Shown here one piece after another: positions 23,308-35,505 of a stretch of DNA of 64,000 nt. The first letter of the stretch is position 1. Each line of letters opens with the position of its first letter. Where the stretch lies: contig OZ023196.1 of the NCBI GenBank assembly GCA_963995505.1, positions 15,435,106-15,499,105 on the forward strand. The letters are read 5' to 3'. The translations under genes were made by a program, and so were the position numbers. The stretch comes from Hypericum androsaemum (Eukaryota; Streptophyta; Magnoliopsida; Malpighiales; Hypericaceae). The notes under the pieces were generated by a model. That model saw only the letters and a list, made by a program, of their open reading frames with translations. It made no database searches and was not told the DNA's origin.

Positions 23308-23949
23308 TAGGTCTCGCCATTGTTAGAATCCGATTCGTGATTTGATTCGTAAAAAAATCAATTCCATTCGTTCAGAATTCGATTTGTCTAAAATTTGATT
23401 CGAATTTTTCATGAGTCAAATTGAATAAGGTTTATGATTTTCATAATTCATCAAACCGATGAATTGAATTTTGAGTACAATTATTGTCAATTCGATTCGA
23501 ATTCGTCCATTTTATGCAAAAAAATAAAAAATATCGAGAAGTACTCATATTTCTATCTAATTATGTCAACAAGTAGAGCAAAAGATACATAGACAATTTA
23601 AATTGGTACATGAAATGCAAGTCCAATTTTAATTTATTTCCTTTTCCCCAAAAATATGAAACATTGAATCTTAATTTTTAAATATATAAAAAATATTGAA
23701 TTTTTCGAAAATATTACGGAAATTTTGAAAATTTTCAAAAATTTGGTATTTTTTGATTTTTTTATTAAATATTAAAATTGTAGAAATAATTCAAATTTGA
23801 TAAATTATAATTCGTATTCGATTCGTCTTTGTACGAATTGAATACGGTTTAAGGTTTTGGTGGATTCGAATTTGAATCAATTCGATTCGAATTCCAATTT
23901 GAATCAATTCGATTCGAATTCGACCCAATTCGAACCGTAGTGAGGTCTA
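23308..23949. mobile_element. hAT-like non-autonomous element (642 bp)
   Basis: Its ends are TAGGTCTCGCCATTG and, from the other strand, TAGACCTCACTACGG. The 8-bp flanks GATGGAAG are at 23,300-23,307 and 23,950-23,957. A short internal duplication (CAATTTGAATCAATTCGATT-type words) near 23,870-23,920 makes it slightly longer than the 14.3-kb copy. Confidence 0.7.
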
Positions 23950-24119
23950 GATGGAAGTGCCACTTGGTGTAACTAATTGTTGGGTGTTTTTGTGATGTTA
24001 CACTATATAGCGCTAATTATTGTTTAGCTTTGATAATTATGAATATAGTATTTTTGGAGCTGTACATATGGTACGGTAGTAATTATCTTTTGTATTTTTT
24101 TATGAGAAGTAGTATAACT

Positions 24120-24700
24120 TTAATTATAAAAAATTACTGAGGGAAGTGCGAGGTGTACTTGATCCAAAAAAGAGGCCAACGAAAAGTTTCCTCGACGTAA
24201 GGCACTACCGTTAACTCCTCGCTTACCATTCCCTTATAATTTATTGATTTAGTTTTTTCTTCCAAGAATTATTAGAGTATATTACCCATAAGGAAACATG
24301 TATGATTAGAATCTTTAGATATGTAAAGTCCTATAGAGATGTAACCACTTCAGGAAGTCCTCGTATTTACCTAGAGCTAGGGTTTGTACATGTAATCTCT
24401 ATATATTTTTGTCAAGTCTAATACGAAGTCCTAAGCAGCACCATTCATCCAGATTGCTCTTGTTATTTTAAATAATATCACGTCTAAAATTGGGATAAGA
24501 AAAATCTAAGCGTTGCATTAATCATGTCCGACAGTAGCGACACCAGTGCTGTGAGGTTCGACAATCCTGGTAACATTCTCATCGTCAACAGTATGGACAC
24601 AATGTCCCCTTATTCTATTCACACATCCGATAGCCCTAGTGAGGTCCATGTCTCTGATTTCCTGTGTCACGCCTTGATTATAAAGATGACAGCTGTCTGA
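24120..24700 (+). mobile_element. Ty1/Copia LTR fragment with start of gag, second copy
   Basis: It is nearly the same as 15,060-15,674. The gag-like frame starts at ATG 24,524 and stops at TGA 24,698, with PYSIHTSDSPSEVHVSDF in the middle. No downstream retroelement genes follow. Confidence 0.6.
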
Positions 24701-25031
24701 GGTTTAAATACCCTATTCGACACTAGACTTTATTATAGAAATGAAATCCAAAATATCCGAAATACTTATTTCTTAAAAACAACGTAACTGTCATCAAGAT
24801 AAATTACTGAAGATCGGTAAAACCAATGGTCTTTATTAATGATGAGAAGAACGTGACAATGCATGCAACTTGGGCCTTATACTTCGGAACCCCTCCTGAA
24901 TGATCTGAAATACATACGACTAATGTGAGTTGATTAAACTCAATAAGTAGAACATAAACAAAAATCAGAATGGTAATAAAATTCAGAACAAAAAATGAGG
25001 TCACTTAACTATCGAATTTAATAATCTAACA

Positions 25032-25880
25032 TAATAGGACTCTGATGCATTTGAAAAAGCCGCATTTCACCACAGCACTTTTGGGTCATTTCGACCCATT
25101 TTCGAGTCTTTATTATACGTGTCTAGTGTCTTTTGTACCATTTCTTGGTCCGTTGCCTCGAATAGTTTTACTCGTGTGTATTCTGTCTTTTGGAGGTAGG
25201 TCAAGAGTGAGGAGCAGCTGAAGATGCAGAACTTGGAGTGAGTCTTGTCAAGAGGAGGGAAGTAGGGAAAAAGCTGCAACCGCCGAATGATGAAATCTGA
25301 TATTGCGGTTGCCCTGTGAAAACTGTCGATCGGCAAAAAGTCCCGCCTGTCGGTGAATGCTGGTTTTCACGAATCCTCCGGGCTGCTTCGATATTTCTCT
25401 GAAAGATTTGGCGCGACGCAACGTCTGCCGATCGATGAGGAAGCCGTTCCTGCAACATACGCAGCTTCCAGTAAGCCGGAGCCAACACTCCTACAGAAAC
25501 TTCTGAGTGCTGATATAAGGAGAGACAAGCGGCAGTTGTTGCAAGTTTTTAGGTTCATGGTGCCCAACTCTTTCTTCAAGAATTGGCCGGATAGGCCATT
25601 AAAATATCCTTTGGTCCAAGTTGGGGGTTATGATTTTGAGTTTCCGGACGAAGAAGCTGCATGTTGTAGAGAATCTGCAGTTGACCTCGAGAATACAGCA
25701 GAGAGTTCTCTCCACAAAGATAAGAATCACAATTTTGGTCATTACGACGACAAAGCGAACTACGACGACGTTTACAGCACCAGTGATGTCGATGACAAGT
25801 ATGCTGCTGAATGCGGCATCAACGTGGAGGTCGGTAGCAACATCGAGGATGCAGAGGAAGGTGAAATCATCGATTGTTGA
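25032..25880 (+). pseudogene. NUFIP 3' exon chimera (copy 5)
   Basis: The foreign segment (25,032-25,455) is followed by NUFIP tail sequence through EEGEIIDC and TGA at 25,878. This is the only one of the three chimeras whose tail frame is complete to the conserved end. No ATG precedes the NUFIP part in frame. After the stop about 25 bp of NUFIP 3' sequence remain, then the match ends at about 25,905, so no CBR1 partner follows here. Confidence 0.7.
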
Positions 25881-25905
25881 ATTAAACAGTGTACATGCTT
25901 TGGAC

Positions 25906-26306
25906 GGGTGGGCTACTATGAGTGAGCTTCGTGTAACCAGTTGATGGAGACGGGTGGGGTGCTAGGTCGAGAGGAGTCGAATCGGCTTTCTCCTTCCTCC
26001 TCCTTCCTGACATCGAGATTCAATTGGACGTTCGGGGAAACTCGGACTCGGATTGGGATTATATTTCACCGGAGAAGTCCACAATCGACTAATAAAAGAA
26101 GAGATAATGTCGGCATTTTATTTATTTTTGTTCTACGGGTATTTTGGTTATTTTATTGATAAAAATAAAAAAGAGCTGCTAACGTGCGCGACCCAAAAGT
26201 ATAATAAAAGCAAACTAGAGGGACGTTGGAATGTATTTTGTGAACAGGATGAACTTTTTAGTGTATTTAAGCAAACCCGAGGGATTTGAGAGTAATTTTT
26301 CCTAAT
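25906..26306. mobile_element. Possible truncated Mutator-like element end
   Basis: The right part carries words also found at the ends of the 26,416-27,530 element (AGTATAATAAAA, a G-rich GAGGGA and AGTAATTTTTCC in place of AATTTACCC). No matching left end or target duplication is visible, so it may be a one-ended remnant. The remaining sequence shows no recognisable gene. Confidence 0.35.
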
Positions 26307-26415
26307 TTTTACCATATCTAAATCAACAAATTGTGGTATGTCGAATTTCAATTTAAGATATTCGTTCGTTTAACAACTTATCAAACAATAATTGATATAA
26401 GAGGAATAAAATAAA

Positions 26416-27530
26416 AGTTAAATTATGTTCAGGCCCCTAGTGTTTGGTTATATTTCACGCTCGTCCCCCTGTATTTTGGTAATCGATTAAAAACTCCCCG
26501 AGGTTTGGTTTTATTATACTCTTAGACCCCTCGCTGACATGAGTGATCAATTTTATCATAGAAATGACTTAAATGCCCTTACAGTAAATTTAAAAAATTA
26601 TTTACCTCTCTCCTTCGCCGGAACAACCTCGACTCTTCTCTCTCCTCCATCTCCCTCTTCTCTCTCCTCCGTCTCCCTTTTCTCTCTCTCCTCCGTATCC
26701 CGACAAGTCGAGACCCATTCTCGACAAGCAACTCAAGTCGAGGTCACCGACGAGTAGCTCAAGCCAAGTCGAGACCCATCCCGACCACAGTGATGACCCT
26801 TGGGGGAGATTCTGTTCTGTTTACGCCGAGGTCGATTGAGAGGTGGCCAAATCCATTAGAACCCTAAATCGGCTCACGGAAACTGATCTTCCCGCTATGG
26901 TGGTGTGTTTGATAGAGGGGAGGACAATGGGAGGAGGACGAAGGAAAGAGGAATTTGTCGTCGGAGGATGCCAGGATTGTTTGATGACATAAGTTGGTGT
27001 TCGCCTCCGGTCTTTGGCGTTGAGACCCACCTCCCAGATTTTGTCAAGTCGGGTCTTTTACGGCGGAGAATCTTGCCCGCTTTCAGAACACTATTGAGGC
27101 GACACTGGATTGCTGAGCAACAGATCAGCTTCCCCTTGTCCTCCTTGACGGTGATGATGACGGTGAGGACGAAGGATGCCGTTGAGGGCTTAGTCGAAGA
27201 GCTTCGGGTATTTTGTCGAGTTCTAGATATTGACGGCGCCGGGGAGGACGAAGTAGAGAGAACGCCGGTGAGATTGACGGCTAGGAATGAATTAAAACTG
27301 ACCGGAGGATGGCCGGAAAATTGACTAGTCGCCGGAGGAAAGGTAGGAGATGACTATAGGGGTAGAATAGTCATTTCAGAATTAAAAAATTGAAAAATGA
27401 TCGCTGACGTCAGCAAGGGGCCTAAGAGTATAATAAAATCAAACTTCAGGTAGTTTTTAATCGATTACCGGAATAAGAGGTGGCGAACATGAAATATACC
27501 AAACATCAGAGGCCTTAGAATAATTTACCC
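26416..27530. mobile_element. Mutator-like element with long terminal inverted repeats (1,115 bp)
   Basis: About 130 bp at each end are inverted and roughly 80-85% alike by eye (for example CCTAGTGTTTGGTTATATTT against CTGATGTTTGGTATATTTCA, and AATCGATTAAAAACT in both). The 9-bp TAAAATAAA flanks it at 26,407-26,415 and 27,531-27,539. The interior is GC-rich with an open frame at 26,905-27,324 that resembles no family I know; no transposase is present. A captured gene fragment (Pack-MULE) is possible. Confidence 0.75.
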
Positions 27531-27640
27531 TAAAATAAATAAATACAAATATTTTTTTGAATGTTATGCATTACATTTCTAAATCAACAAATTGTGGTGT
27601 GTCTAAATTTAACCCAAAGCAAGCGCAGGAAGCCCCAAGG

Positions 27641-30600
27641 ATGCCACCTTTCAACAACTCCTTCCCTCCTCGACCCCCCAACCAACCCCAACCCAGTACC
27701 CATCCTTTTAATCCCCATCCCCGGGTAATTTCACTCTCTCTCCATCCTCCTAACCTTTATAAACCATTTAGTACTTCATTTGGTTGCTTAATTTTACTTA
27801 AAGTTTTGATCTTTCTATTGGGTTTCGGTTGTTCTTCTTGTAGGGTTTCGCAGCTAATCACACCGCGTTTCGGCCCCAGATTGGTATGGTCAATCCTCAG
27901 TTTCCTGGTCCCTTTCCTTATAGTAATCATCCCAATCCCCATTTGAGCAATGGCCAAGCCGCGATGAATTTGATCAATTTGTTGGCGCAACAACAGCAGG
28001 CCGGGTTGATGAGTAGTAATGTGAATCCGTTCGGGTTTAATCCCATGATGGGTGTTGGATTTCCCCCTCAGAATTTTGTTGGCAATGTGGGTTTGGCCAA
28101 CCAAGTGAACCCGTTTCACGGGCAAGGCCAAGGTGGAGTTTTTGCGCCTAATTTTGCTGGTCCGCCTCAAGGGCAGTTCAATCCCAGTATGGCTTTCCCT
28201 AATATGGCCAATCAAATGCAGAATTTTAGCAATGTTTTGCCTCAAGGGCAGTTCAATCCTAGTGTCTTGTTGGATCCTTCTCGAGTCGGTCCTTTTGGTG
28301 TGCAAAGTAACTGGAACCAACCTCTAGACCCACAAGCATTAAACTTGCTCCAGAATGTATTGATCGCTTCCGGACAGCAGTTTAATCAACATCAGCAGAG
28401 CACTGGAATGGCAGCAGTTGGGGCCAACATGCCTACTTCGGTGCCTATACCGAATCAGCCAGGGCAAGTAAACTGGCCGGTACCCCATCAAGCTCAGAAC
28501 TCACAGGTGCCTACAATTGTTAGAAATCTGGTAAACCAAATTTGAGATTGTAATTGGTGTTGCTGGTGATGCTGCAAGTTGTTTCTGTCTCTTGTGCTCA
28601 TTCTTTGCTGCTCATTTGTACGTTGTCTGATAGGGAGAAATGATGTTTGAACTTTGATTTTTGGATGTATATCATGAGTAGAAGCAGTCCAGTTGCTGCA
28701 TTTGTTTATTTTCCTTTTCTTTTTCCGCTCTTTGTTAAATGCTTGGTTATCATGTGCTATGTAGCTTCAGAGAGTAATATTTCTTGTATGCTTTTCTTTG
28801 AAAATGCTTTTTGCTCAGCAGCTACTTGAGATTCGACTAACAAAGTCTCTCTCTTTTTGCACAAGTTTGGCCAAGAAGGCCATGGAAATGTAAAGAACGC
28901 TAGGGGGCAACCTTTTTCACGTAACAACTTGAAAAAAGAGTGGAAGAAAGAGGGATCCCAGTTGGGGTGTGTATCTTTTGCTTCTGTTTTCCATATCTAT
29001 GATTATCATGGCTGGATTGCTGTATCATTAGTAACTTATGCGCAGACGTCAGAAATCTCAGTTTCAACATAAGGAGAATCGAAAGAGAAAGCGGAAAGTC
29101 AAAGGTTTGCATTCTAATGCCCTCACTGTGTTATCCCGATGATAATTTGACAGAGTGGACAGAGCTGTGTGCTCTTTTGCACTGATCATCTTTATGGCTT
29201 GCATTGAAACTGTCATTTGTGTCTGTCATTGTCTAAGGTTAAGCTCTCTGGTTTTCATCTCATGAACTTTGTGCCCACTGTTGGGTTATATGTTTCTTAT
29301 CTTGCAGAAGAACAAGAAGATGAGAATGCAGTGGAAAGAAGGTATATTTCTAATGCTAGTTGCTCTGAGAATTTTGATCTTCGCATTTTTAGGAGCATTT
29401 TGATATTGTTTGTAGTGGTTGCACCATCCTATTTTAATAGCCACATAGCGGAATTCGTACAACGCTATGAGATTGAGTGTGCATATGTAAGACTGTCTTT
29501 CCATGTCTTAAGTATCTAGCATAAATGTGGGCAAATTACGGGAAAAAATGGGTGATCAATTTTTTCGGCCCACCAATATCTTTGAATCGAATAATGAATC
29601 TTGGTGAGTATAGTGATGCGGAGATTGAATGCTTTTCAATTGCAATGTGATTCTTGTATATGCTTGTGATCTCAGCATGCCTTTTTTTAATCTTTGCCTT
29701 ATTCTACGGCCTTTGAATTTCTTGTAAATTGGGGCTTCTAATTCCTGATTTCAATCTTAATCTGGTGACAACTGCTCATCTATTGGTATTTGCATGTGTT
29801 TTCTAGCCACTCTTTTCTGGTGCTCTTTTTTCTCATGAATCTATGTTACTTTTGTTTTGTGCTATAACCAGACGCGCCCTGAATTTGCTGTACACCGAGA
29901 AAGAAATCAAAAAGTGGTGTTATGATCGTAAGAAGAACTTCCCGTCAAAAGCAAACATAGAGAAGGTCATAATTTTATTTTCTTGTTTAGTGTGTTTGCA
30001 CATTAATAATGTTGTCCCTGATGAGTGATTTACGTATGCAGAAGCTCATTCAACCTGAGGTCCTTCAAAAAGAGGCTAAACTACGACGCGAGGTACTTCT
30101 GCATTCCCATTGGATGTGCATGGATCTTTTTGGAGCATCTGGTTAAACAGACACCTCATCGATACTTTTTGCTAAACAATTCAATTGCTAACCTTTAATT
30201 CAACTGTGCAAAGCACATGGGCACTAAAAGCATATATTTTCGCTGAAACTTCATATGCAGCAACTCAAGGAGATATTGGCTAAGCAGGCCGAGTTAGGAG
30301 TTGAAGTTGCAGAATTACCACCAGAGTATCTCTGTGATTTAGAGAAACAAATTGGAAAGGGGAGACAAAAGAAGCATGATAAAAGAAGACGTGGGAAAGG
30401 GGTCAATTCTGCCCAAAAGCAGCAATTAGGAATGAGGGATCATCTGATATTGCAGCTTCCAGTAAGCCGGAGCCAACACTCCTACAAAAACTTCTGAGTG
30501 CTGATATGAGGAGAGACAAGCGGCACTTGTTGCAAGTTTTTAGGTTTATGGTGTCCAACACTTTCTTCAAGGATTGGCCGGATGCGCCATTAAAATATCA

Positions 30601-30853
30601 TTTGGTCCAAGTTCGGTTCGACGATTTTGAGTTGCCAGACGAAGAAGCTGCACGTTGTGGAGTTTCTGCAGCTGACCCCGAGAATACGGCGGAGAGTTCT
30701 CTCCACAAAGATAAGAATCACGATTTGGGTCATTACGACGACGTTGATAGCACCAGTGATGACGATGACAAGTATGCTACCATATGCAGCATCAACGTGG
30801 AGGTCGCTAGCAACATCGAGGATACAGAGGAGGGTGAAATCATCGATTGTTGA
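27641..30853 (+). pseudogene. NUFIP: NUFIP-like gene, fullest copy, with one-base frameshift in last exon
   Basis: NUFIP proteins bind RNA and help assemble box C/D snoRNPs with the R2TP machinery. Eight exons fit: 27641-27724, 27844-28530 (Asn/Gln/Pro/Phe-rich), 28866-28966, 29046-29104 (basic KRKRKVK), 29308-29341 (acidic), 29872-29965, 30042-30092 and 30261 onward. Exon 6 encodes the family core LLYTEKEIKKWCYDRKKNF-PSKANIEK. Phases agree at every join. In exon 8 the run GGAAATGAG of copy 2 is GGAATGAG (about 30,430), so the frame ends at 30,497. The PTLLQKLL block and acidic tail to 30,853 are then out of frame. The product would be about 448 aa instead of roughly 570. The exon 3 acceptor has also moved six bases in frame (GCACAAG against GCAGAACAAG). 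Whether the deletion is real or an assembly error should be checked. Upstream, 27,540-27,640 is the likely leader. Confidence 0.82.
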
Positions 30854-31101
30854 ATTGAACAGTGTACATGCTTTTGTAGTTACTTTCCTAATGTCAATAT
30901 GTAACAAGATATTCCCTGAACTATCCTTTCTTGGATTGAAGAAAAGAAGCGACTGTTTGGTGTAGAATTGATACTTTTGAGAGAGTTCATGTTCATTAGC
31001 AGCAATAGCTGCAATTATTAGTATTATCAGCTACATACTTATTCTTAATGACAGAGCATATATTAGTAAGGCAAACCCATGTAATAAGCTTGATAAGCTT
31101 G

Positions 31102-34100
31102 TTAGAACTGGAACTGCATTTGAGAAGTGTAGCCCAGTGCATTAAGATGAGCAGCTACGGTCTCGTTCATCCCTGCTAGGCCACATATCAGAATCTGCAA
31201 ATCTAAATCATCAGCACTCGCACCAAGATAGACATTACTTCTTCCGTGAAAGGCACCATCAGAAGAATCGTTTCTCTTTAGATGTCTGATCAGTGTCGAC
31301 GATAGACTAGTCATAGCCCGTGTTATAATAGCAGATATCATAAGCATTTTCGATGCCTATAAATAAGATGAGTAAATTCCGAAAGAGACCTGAATAGTTG
31401 GGGATGGTGCTGGACGATGTTGTTGAATGTTCTCTTTGGTCACATGGCCAACCCCAGCGTTCCAATCCTGAGGAGGCTGCCAATTTTGACCCACAAGACT
31501 TGAGAAATTGTTCTATAACGTTCCAATGAATTGACATGACTTAAACCAAAGATAAGGGCCAACAATAATAAATGAGAAACATGCAGCTTACCTTGCTCAA
31601 TATATAATATACAGCGAAACGAGTTGGGAATTTTCGGGCAAACCCATCAAGTTCTTCCTGGATGTTCTTGTCAGAAATTAGATTGATGTAATTCTAGTGC
31701 ATTGCTTGAAAGATATGGTCCAAGTTCATATTACAAAGGGCAAATTATCCTTAGGTCCCGGTGTTATGGTTTTATCACTCGCAGGTCCCTGTGTTATAGA
31801 AATAGTGTGTGAGGTTCCTGCTTTTTGTAAAAATGTTGGTATGAGGTCCCTGGCTGACATCAGCATTCTTTTTTTTTTGGTTAAGAAAATGACCAAATTA
31901 CCCTTAAACAAAAAACCTAGCTTCTTCAACCTTGAAAGACCAAGAATAACCCAGAAAAAATACTCAGATTCATTGGAGGTTCCACGACGAGCTCAGATTC
32001 ACCAAGCGATGGCCTTCTTTTTGCTTCATATCCAGCGCCCCGGCGGGAGGTTCCACGGCGTGCTCAACATCGGCGCCACCGCCGGAGAAGGAGCCAGATC
32101 CGACCTCATAAAGGTTTCCTCCATCGTCGAGTACCGTGACCTGATGGGAAAGGGCATCAAGCCGCCCAGGAAAAAGAAAGGGAAGAACGGTGGCAGCGGA
32201 GTCCTACTAGCTGCGGAGAAGGACAACGTGGAGAGTGGGGACTTGATTGGAGCAAGCTCAATCAGAGCTTTAATCGGTTGAAAGCTTCTCGCCGTCGAGG
32301 TTGGCTTCCGAGGGTAGGACTTGATTTAAGAGTGGTTTAGTGAGTTTTATGACTTAATGTAAGCTTTAATCGGTTGGAATTTTTCGAAGGGAAGGAGCAA
32401 GCTTTAATGGGTTTGTCCAGAGGTTGAAGATGATATTTTTTGTTTTTTAATTCAAGGGTATTTTGGTCATTTCTAGGATAAAAAATAAAAATAGATCGCT
32501 GACGTCAGCCAGGTACCTCAGACCAACATTTTTACAAAAAGCAGGGACCTCACACACTATTTTTATAACACAGGGACCTGCAAGTGATAAAACTATAACA
32601 CAGGGACCTGAGGGTAATTTGCCCTATTACAATTGTTCAAAACTGTTACTGATTGCCCACTATTGTGGTTAGTTTATTTAAAAGTGTGAAAAATACACGA
32701 CTTTTTCTTTTTCGGGTAAAAAACTTACCAAAATGAGTAGCAAAATAAAAAAATTCTCAAAATATGTAGTTTAAAAAAAAGGCTCACCTGCTATGCTAGC
32801 ACAAGCAAATGCCACTTTTTCAAAATAAAAAAATTATCAACATCTTTGGAGGGCGATAACTCGGTCCTCGATTGTTAGAATGATTTTTTTTTATTTCACT
32901 TAACTTCAAACATATAGCCCTTCAAATTTTTTGGCAAAGTTATAAAAATACAGTGGAGCAGAAATTGGTTTCCAAGTTTGAAGATGTAGTTAAAATTACG
33001 GCTAATAATAATAACAATAATACGTAAAAGCTTTACCTTCAAAAGGATGTCATGGAATGTGGAATTGGCATAAATTAGGTGCACATTGGTCTTGTCTTTT
33101 GGATTTTCTAATATGGCTCTTCCAACCATTGACAGACATAATTAAAACCAAATTAACATTTTTGTATCTCAAAATCAACAATCATGAAAAAAAAGAGTAA
33201 AACGGACCTGGAACAATGGGGTAATGCCACTTCCTCTACCAACCATCCCAAAAGCCCGAACTTGGCCTGTTTTATAGTTAAATTGCCCCTTGCACCATTT
33301 TTGTTTAAATTAAAACAACTTAAAATTTACGTGCTCGAGTTATTCCTGGATGATATAAATAACTAGGGAACACAATACGTAGCATGTACATGGTATATAC
33401 CTATGCATGTATTTCAGGGCAAGTTTTCTATAACAAAAACAAATAATTCCAAAGTCTAAATAATTAACACGGGACCAATATTTATAGCTAGGAGGACCAA
33501 CCTTGGTGTATACATGTGATAGGCTTTATAAGATCCAAAGTTTTAATTTAACGCACACGAATTAATTAATACGACAATTGTTCTTTGTTTGGTCACTTAG
33601 AGTTATTCTAACTTAATTAAGGGTCTCAAATTCAAACTATTAGAAGCACAAGAGTGTTACATATTTGTTGGGATCCAAATATTGTACTCAACTTGAACTT
33701 AGATTAATTGAACCATAGGTGTCCAAGTGTTGTAAAAAAAATATAGACAAGCTAAGATTGGTACCATAGGTCCTTTAACAGCCAGATATTCCCCTTCACG
33801 CATCTCCCTGAAATGATGCGACATCTTTCCTTCTGGGTACATCTAGTAATAATAAGATCCATACAATTGGGATGATTAATTACATGTGAGATTGAAGAAA
33901 ACAAAAAAAGTAGTGAATATGAGTATGACTACTAAAAATTGCCAAAATAATTTTATAAATGGTGCAATTCAGGACAATATATAATTGTGTACCTTAACAA
34001 GGAGTTCAAAGTATCCAACGTCAGAGTCCAATGTAATGGGATTATTCGACCTTATCACTTCCAATCCCTCTCTATCCTTTCCCCTAACAAATTATAGTAG

Positions 34101-34213
34101 AAGATCATATCTTTTTTGTTTCTAATACTTGCATCTATCTATATATATCAACACTAGACAACACTAGCACCACCTAGCAGCTTAGAATCGCCAAACAACA
34201 ACGACTGATCCAT
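31102..34213 (-). pseudogene. NADH-cytochrome b5 reductase pseudogene, copy 5 (exon 2 deleted)
   Basis: Exons 9 to 3 are present. At about 34,165 the sequence jumps from the intron beyond exon 3 into the middle of exon 1, deleting exon 2, intron 1 and the exon 1 donor. Conserved sites are eroded: RSYNPIS is RSNNPIT (the flavin-contacting Tyr lost), GGGSGITP is GRGSGITP, and CGPPGM is CGLAGM. The exon 6 acceptor AG is TG. Intron 6 contains the Mutator-like element at 31,738-32,624. Confidence 0.87.
31738..32624. mobile_element. Mutator-like element, candidate Pack-MULE (887 bp)
   Basis: Both ends begin GGGCAAATTA(C/T)CCT and stay inverted for more than 100 bp (words such as AACACAGGGACCTG and GCTGACGTCAGC-like). 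The flanks TATTACAAA (31,729-31,737) and TATTACAAT (32,625-32,633) form a 9-bp duplication with one mismatch, and the empty site is seen at about 11,405 and 17,600. The GC-rich middle (about 32,000-32,280) has an open plus-strand frame containing KPPRKKKGKNGGSG, unlike the AT-rich ends; it may be captured host sequence. No transposase is seen. Confidence 0.82.
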
Positions 34214-34583
34214 TCTTGACCAAATCCAGAGCCATAACCACTGATGTTATGTGACATTTTGATGTCGAAATTAGATAAAAAAATGTAAACTTTTCGTTAA
34301 AAAACCAAAGAAATGTGAGAACCATTTGTTACAGATATAGCAATGTCTAATTGTGAGATATGCCTCTTGTGTATTAGAAGATTGATGTTTTAGCTTGGTC
34401 TTTCCACATTCCCTACAATATTCTTTTTCGAAAGAATGGATTGCTCTGGTGTTGGGAAAAGAATAGAGGAGGGAATATATTAGAAAGGTAAAGAAAATTA
34501 AATAAAGCAAGATTTGTTATACATGTCATTCAGATGACCGAGAAATTACTTTTCTGTATGTACTAGAAAAAGAATCATAGAAA

Positions 34584-34586
<3 letters not shown>

Positions 34587-34613
<27 letters not shown>
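34587..34613. repeat. AT dinucleotide microsatellite
   Basis: This pure AT run is the same locus as the AT runs upstream of the other CBR1 copies. Here the similarity ends at the repeat, where VPS36 exon 2 debris starts (about 34,618), so the run lies at a rearrangement breakpoint. Confidence 0.85.
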
Positions 34614-34615
<2 letters not shown>

Positions 34616-34617
34616 TT

Positions 34618-35505
34618 TTTTTGCGGAGCCGAGTTCGGCGAGTTGACATATCATTTCACTTGTAAGACCAATCAATCGTTGTAGATAAGTTCCAAAAAGA
34701 ACATCTTGACCACAGTACACGGCGAGACAACTGCTAGTGGTACAGGGCTCCAGCGAACTCTTTTGTTACCGGTGATATGATACCCACACTCAAAAGCCAA
34801 TCTTGCATCTCCTCCTTGGAACCCATTCCCTCTTTGTTCCCTGCATTACCTTTCGAACCCGATCCAGCTACTAGCTTCTGCCTCATCGTCTCCACCAGCA
34901 TCATCATCTCTTTGGCCTTGCTCTACAACACATCCCCATCAAAATCACAAACACGCCAAACAATCCATTCCAAAGTCTCCTAACAGTAAAATTCAACTCC
35001 CAAGTTAACAAATTTATCAAATAACATAAACATAAACCGTTCACGACATCGACAAGAGCTGTTTCAAGTAGTCAAGGACTTGCATTGCTTTAAGAAAGCA
35101 CGAGTCTTGCGAATGAAACATATACCAATTACTAACCCGTCCTCTATACGAGGCTATGAATATGACCGCGGATACCAGAAATCAATACCATAAGGGCATT
35201 AAGGTCATGGAAGGCCTCCTGCAAGGTCTTATCAGTACTCTCCCAAATCTCTTGCTCCTTCCTCAGAATCCCCGCCACCCCCACCATCCTCACCGTCCCG
35301 TCCCCTCCGAACAGCCCCCTTCCTGGGTCAGCCCCCGACCCGGGCTCCCTCCTCGCCTCCTCCTCCCTCTCCTCCTCCTCCTCCCACGCCCTCCAGAACT
35401 TCCCTAGGAATGCCTCCACGTCCGCCACCCCGCCTCCACTCATCCCCCGCGCCACCGCGGTTACCACCACTCTCTGGGATCCCCGCGTGGGCGTTGCCTA
35501 GAAGA
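34618..35505 (-). pseudogene. VPS36 pseudogene: exon 1 (3' part) and exon 2 fragment
   Basis: VPS36 is the ESCRT-II subunit that binds ubiquitin and phosphoinositide through its GLUE domain. On the minus strand, exon 1 sequence from about 35,505 to 35,189 encodes the end of that region ([41 protein letters not shown]) up to a GT donor. Exon 2 (34,922 to about 34,618) begins at a TAG acceptor and encodes [31 protein letters not shown] and [13 protein letters not shown], then a TAG stop where the family has Gln. The GLUE start is missing here. Fragmentary and disabled. Confidence 0.78.
34937..35206. repeat. Direct repeat within VPS36 debris (second copy 36,126-36,387)
   Basis: The intron 1 sequence of VPS36 plus the end of exon 1 occur twice in the same orientation, about 1.2 kb apart, differing at a few positions (for example ACCGCGG against ACAGCGG). 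Two partial VPS36 copies therefore lie in tandem. Confidence 0.8.
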
